Source: Lepidostoma basale (taxonomy: Eukaryota; Arthropoda; Insecta; Trichoptera; Lepidostomatidae). From it: a stretch of 64,000 nt of DNA. Both the position numbers and the translations under genes were made by a program. Below the pieces are notes generated by a model that saw only the letters and a list, made by a program, of their open reading frames with translations, searched no databases and was not told where the DNA came from. Shown one piece after another: positions 62,112 to 64,000 of this stretch (position 1 is its first letter; the number at the start of each line of letters is the position of its first letter). The stretch covers positions 36,313 to 100,312 of the forward strand of contig JAHDVF020000435.1 in the NCBI GenBank assembly GCA_022606425.2. The letters run 5' to 3'.

Positions 62112-62625
62112 TAAAACTAACTAACCATCACGCCGTCTCCCCGAAGGGGTAGGCAGAAAGAATGGACTGCCACACTTTTCTTTCCTGACACATTTCTCTC
62201 GCTTCCTCAACATTCATACATCGTGTCATGCACGCGCGTCGATTTCTCTGATTCCTCACACGGCCGACATTCAATATTTGATTTATTTGATCGTGTCACG
62301 TTTTCCTCGGTCTTCCTCTATTTCTGGTTCCATTTACATCGTTAAGATATATTTTTTTTACCATTCTTTCTTCATTCATTCTTTCCATATGTCCAAACCA
62401 TCTTAATAATCCTTTCATTATTTTGTTCATGACACCATCATTCGCACCGCATTCACTTCTCATATTTTCATTCGACACTCTATCATACACAGAGTATCCA
62501 CATATTCGTCAAAGAGATCTAATTTCTACTGCATTTATTCTACTTTCATCCTTCTTTTGCCAGTTCCATGCTTCGCTTCCATACATAAGGTTCGGTAGAA
62601 GAACACCATTGTGCACTAATAATAA
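62112..62625 (-). pseudogene. LINE-A2 3' half, well preserved
   Basis: Tail, 'ccgtctccccgaaggggtag' (terminal hairpin), CMTRCMNVEEAREMCQ-type end, then frame 62296-62490 YDRVSNENMRSECGANDGVMNKIMKGLLRWFGHMERMNEERM, and GSEAWNWQKKDESRINAVE. Confidence 0.9.
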
Positions 62626-62787
62626 AAAAACATAATAAATTATATCAGCAAAGTGATTGAGAAACGGATATTCGTAGCAAACAAATGCTATTTTGGCCTC
62701 AATAAACACTGAAAGTCGCATTTACTATCCCGGAAAACAAAGTCCACATAATATAATATAAAACGCGGATTAGACCAGTTCTAACAT

Positions 62788-63158
62788 TTCAAATCATATC
62801 AAATCAGTTTATTAACTCAAAAGACATTTCAAACACCAAAATGTTTAAGGCATCTTTTGAGTACAAGTAAAATATTATAAAAATACAACATAATACCAGG
62901 AACGCATTAGAGATGGTTCAACATTAGGAAGACATGAAGCTTTCAAAAGTCAAGAGTATTTGTCCCTAATATGAAAGACGTCGATCTCCGAGGAGACCGC
63001 GTTCAACAGACTAATTGCATTTCCCACCGGTGTCACCAGAGGCAGATTGGTTCTGGCGGCCGGTAGGTAAAATAATATGTGCTGTCGCTGTTGGAGAAAT
63101 CTATCAGGGACAAAAAGACCAACACCCTCTAGCATGGCCGAGTTCTCGAAATATCCCC
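62788..63158 (-). pseudogene. LINE-B 3' end
   Basis: (TGATT)n-type tail, 3' UTR, then inverse of RGYFENSAMLEGVGLFVPDRFLQQRQHILFYLPAARTNLPLVTPVG.AISLLNAVSSEIDVFH. Confidence 0.85.
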
Positions 63159-63159
63159 T

Positions 63160-63535
63160 TTGCGAAACATGCACATATACCTCGAAGACTTGGACACTCA
63201 CTAAAAGTGATGGAGTCAAGTTGAACTGCTTAGAAAAGAAGATCTTCTGCAGAATCCTAAGACCTATTAAGGATGGTCAGACGTTTAGAAGAAGATACAA
63301 CACAGAGCTCTACGATCTATACCAGGGCATTTGCACTGCATGGTGGATCTGGAGCTCCCCAAAAGAGTGAGTTCTTCTTTTTCAGTGTTACAACTCTTGA
63401 TGGGTCTTAGCCTTCTCCATGAAACGTCTCATTCCCGTCCTGTTTACGGCTGCTCCAGGATCCGACAGTCTACCACGGCAGCATCCAACCGCAGTCACGG
63501 CTTACCGATGCTTCTTCGCCCTCACAATACATTGA
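63160..63535 (+). pseudogene. LINE-J fragments
   Basis: 63175-63330: SKTWTLTKSDGVKLNCLEKKIFCRILRPIKDGQTFRRRYNTELYDLYQGI, the common TLTK...ERKI.R.I.GP..D...RRR.N.ELY LINE segment. 63366-63535 looks like a further LINE or SINE fragment ('gatgggtcttagccttctcc') on the other strand. Confidence 0.7.
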
Positions 63536-64000
63536 TAAAGCAACTTTTATTTTTATTTTTAAATATTGGTTATTACGAAGCCCTCAGGAAGCTTGGGTAC
63601 AAGCAAAACTAGTCGGAAATCAAAATAACCGCATAATGGTGAAAAACAAAGTGCAGTGTTTTTATTTTCTTTCATTTTAAATACAAATAATTATAAAATT
63701 TGCAACGTTTTATGTTTTTTTGAGGCGTTCAAAATAATATTCTACGCTTAATACAAATCCAGTCGACCTTTATTATTTCATCTGCTCATTATTCCGGGAC
63801 ACAATAGATCCCGGCGGGATAAACATCGGCCGGGATCCGGGATAATATGCCGGGAAAGAGGTCTGCTTACAGTTTCCAGATCCAATTAAGCTGAGTTCGT
63901 TTGTTTTCAGGAATAAAAATGTATACATCTTCCTCGCACTACCAAACAGGGTGATTTTTATGTTAGCCGCAAATATATGACACAATCAAATAACAATTTT
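63536..64000. other. No recognised gene; a G/C-rich hairpin-prone tract at 63790-63865
   Basis: 'ccgggacacaatagatcccg' and following repeats of 'cccgg..ggat' can fold on themselves. No ORF of note. Confidence 0.4.

Noticed and set aside
63790..63865. Hairpin tract as a promoter or origin
   Set aside because: It can fold, but no TATA, initiator or repeat context supports a function.

Overview
This is a eukaryotic, AT-rich and very repeat-dense window. It looks like insect DNA: it holds tRNA-derived SINEs, several non-LTR retrotransposon (LINE) families of types common in insects, mariner, maT-like, hAT and piggyBac-type DNA elements, a Helitron and a Penelope-like element (PLE). Lepidoptera fits the style of several LINE C-termini and the Helitron ends, but this is not proven. 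There are no bacterial operons. I use local labels for repeat families (LINE-A to LINE-J, Rpt-1, Pal-A to Pal-H); these are my own names. Most repeat boundaries are read by eye and approximate; those given with target-site duplications (TSDs) are exact as far as I can see.

Host gene: only one gene is convincing. Two coding exons of a claudin/PMP22-like four-transmembrane protein lie on the + strand at about 45.72-45.90 kb and 47.66-48.06 kb, separated by a repeat-filled intron. The second exon carries the family W...GLW..C signature and a long Ser/Thr/Pro/Asn-rich extension of the first extracellular loop. Upstream and downstream exons were not found in the window.

0-5 kb is a nested stack: a LINE-A 3' end, a mariner (TTAG ITRs, TA TSD, intact 339-residue DD34D transposase) next to its tail, and a Penelope-like element (RT plus GIY-YIG endonuclease, inverted pLTRs, 13-bp TSD) inserted in the mariner 5' leader. 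5-45 kb and 48-64 kb are mosaics of more than 40 LINE-A fragments, LINE-B copies with (TTTGA)n tails, SINEs, MITEs and many palindromic elements.

Most interesting system: the PLE pLTRs carry a hammerhead-ribozyme-like module, and at least six other palindromic repeat families share its architecture. Each has a CUGANGA-like core, one extra base, stem II, then GAA followed by a perfectly self-complementary tract that starts AC and ends GU (ACGU, ACCGGU, ACAUGU, ACAGCUGU or ACAAAUUUGU), then a C or U at the expected cleavage site. This looks like a set of dimeric-type hammerhead, retrozyme-like non-autonomous elements living with a GIY-YIG Penelope element. Hammerheads in PLEs and retrozymes are established; the multi-family set seen here is my reading and has not been tested.
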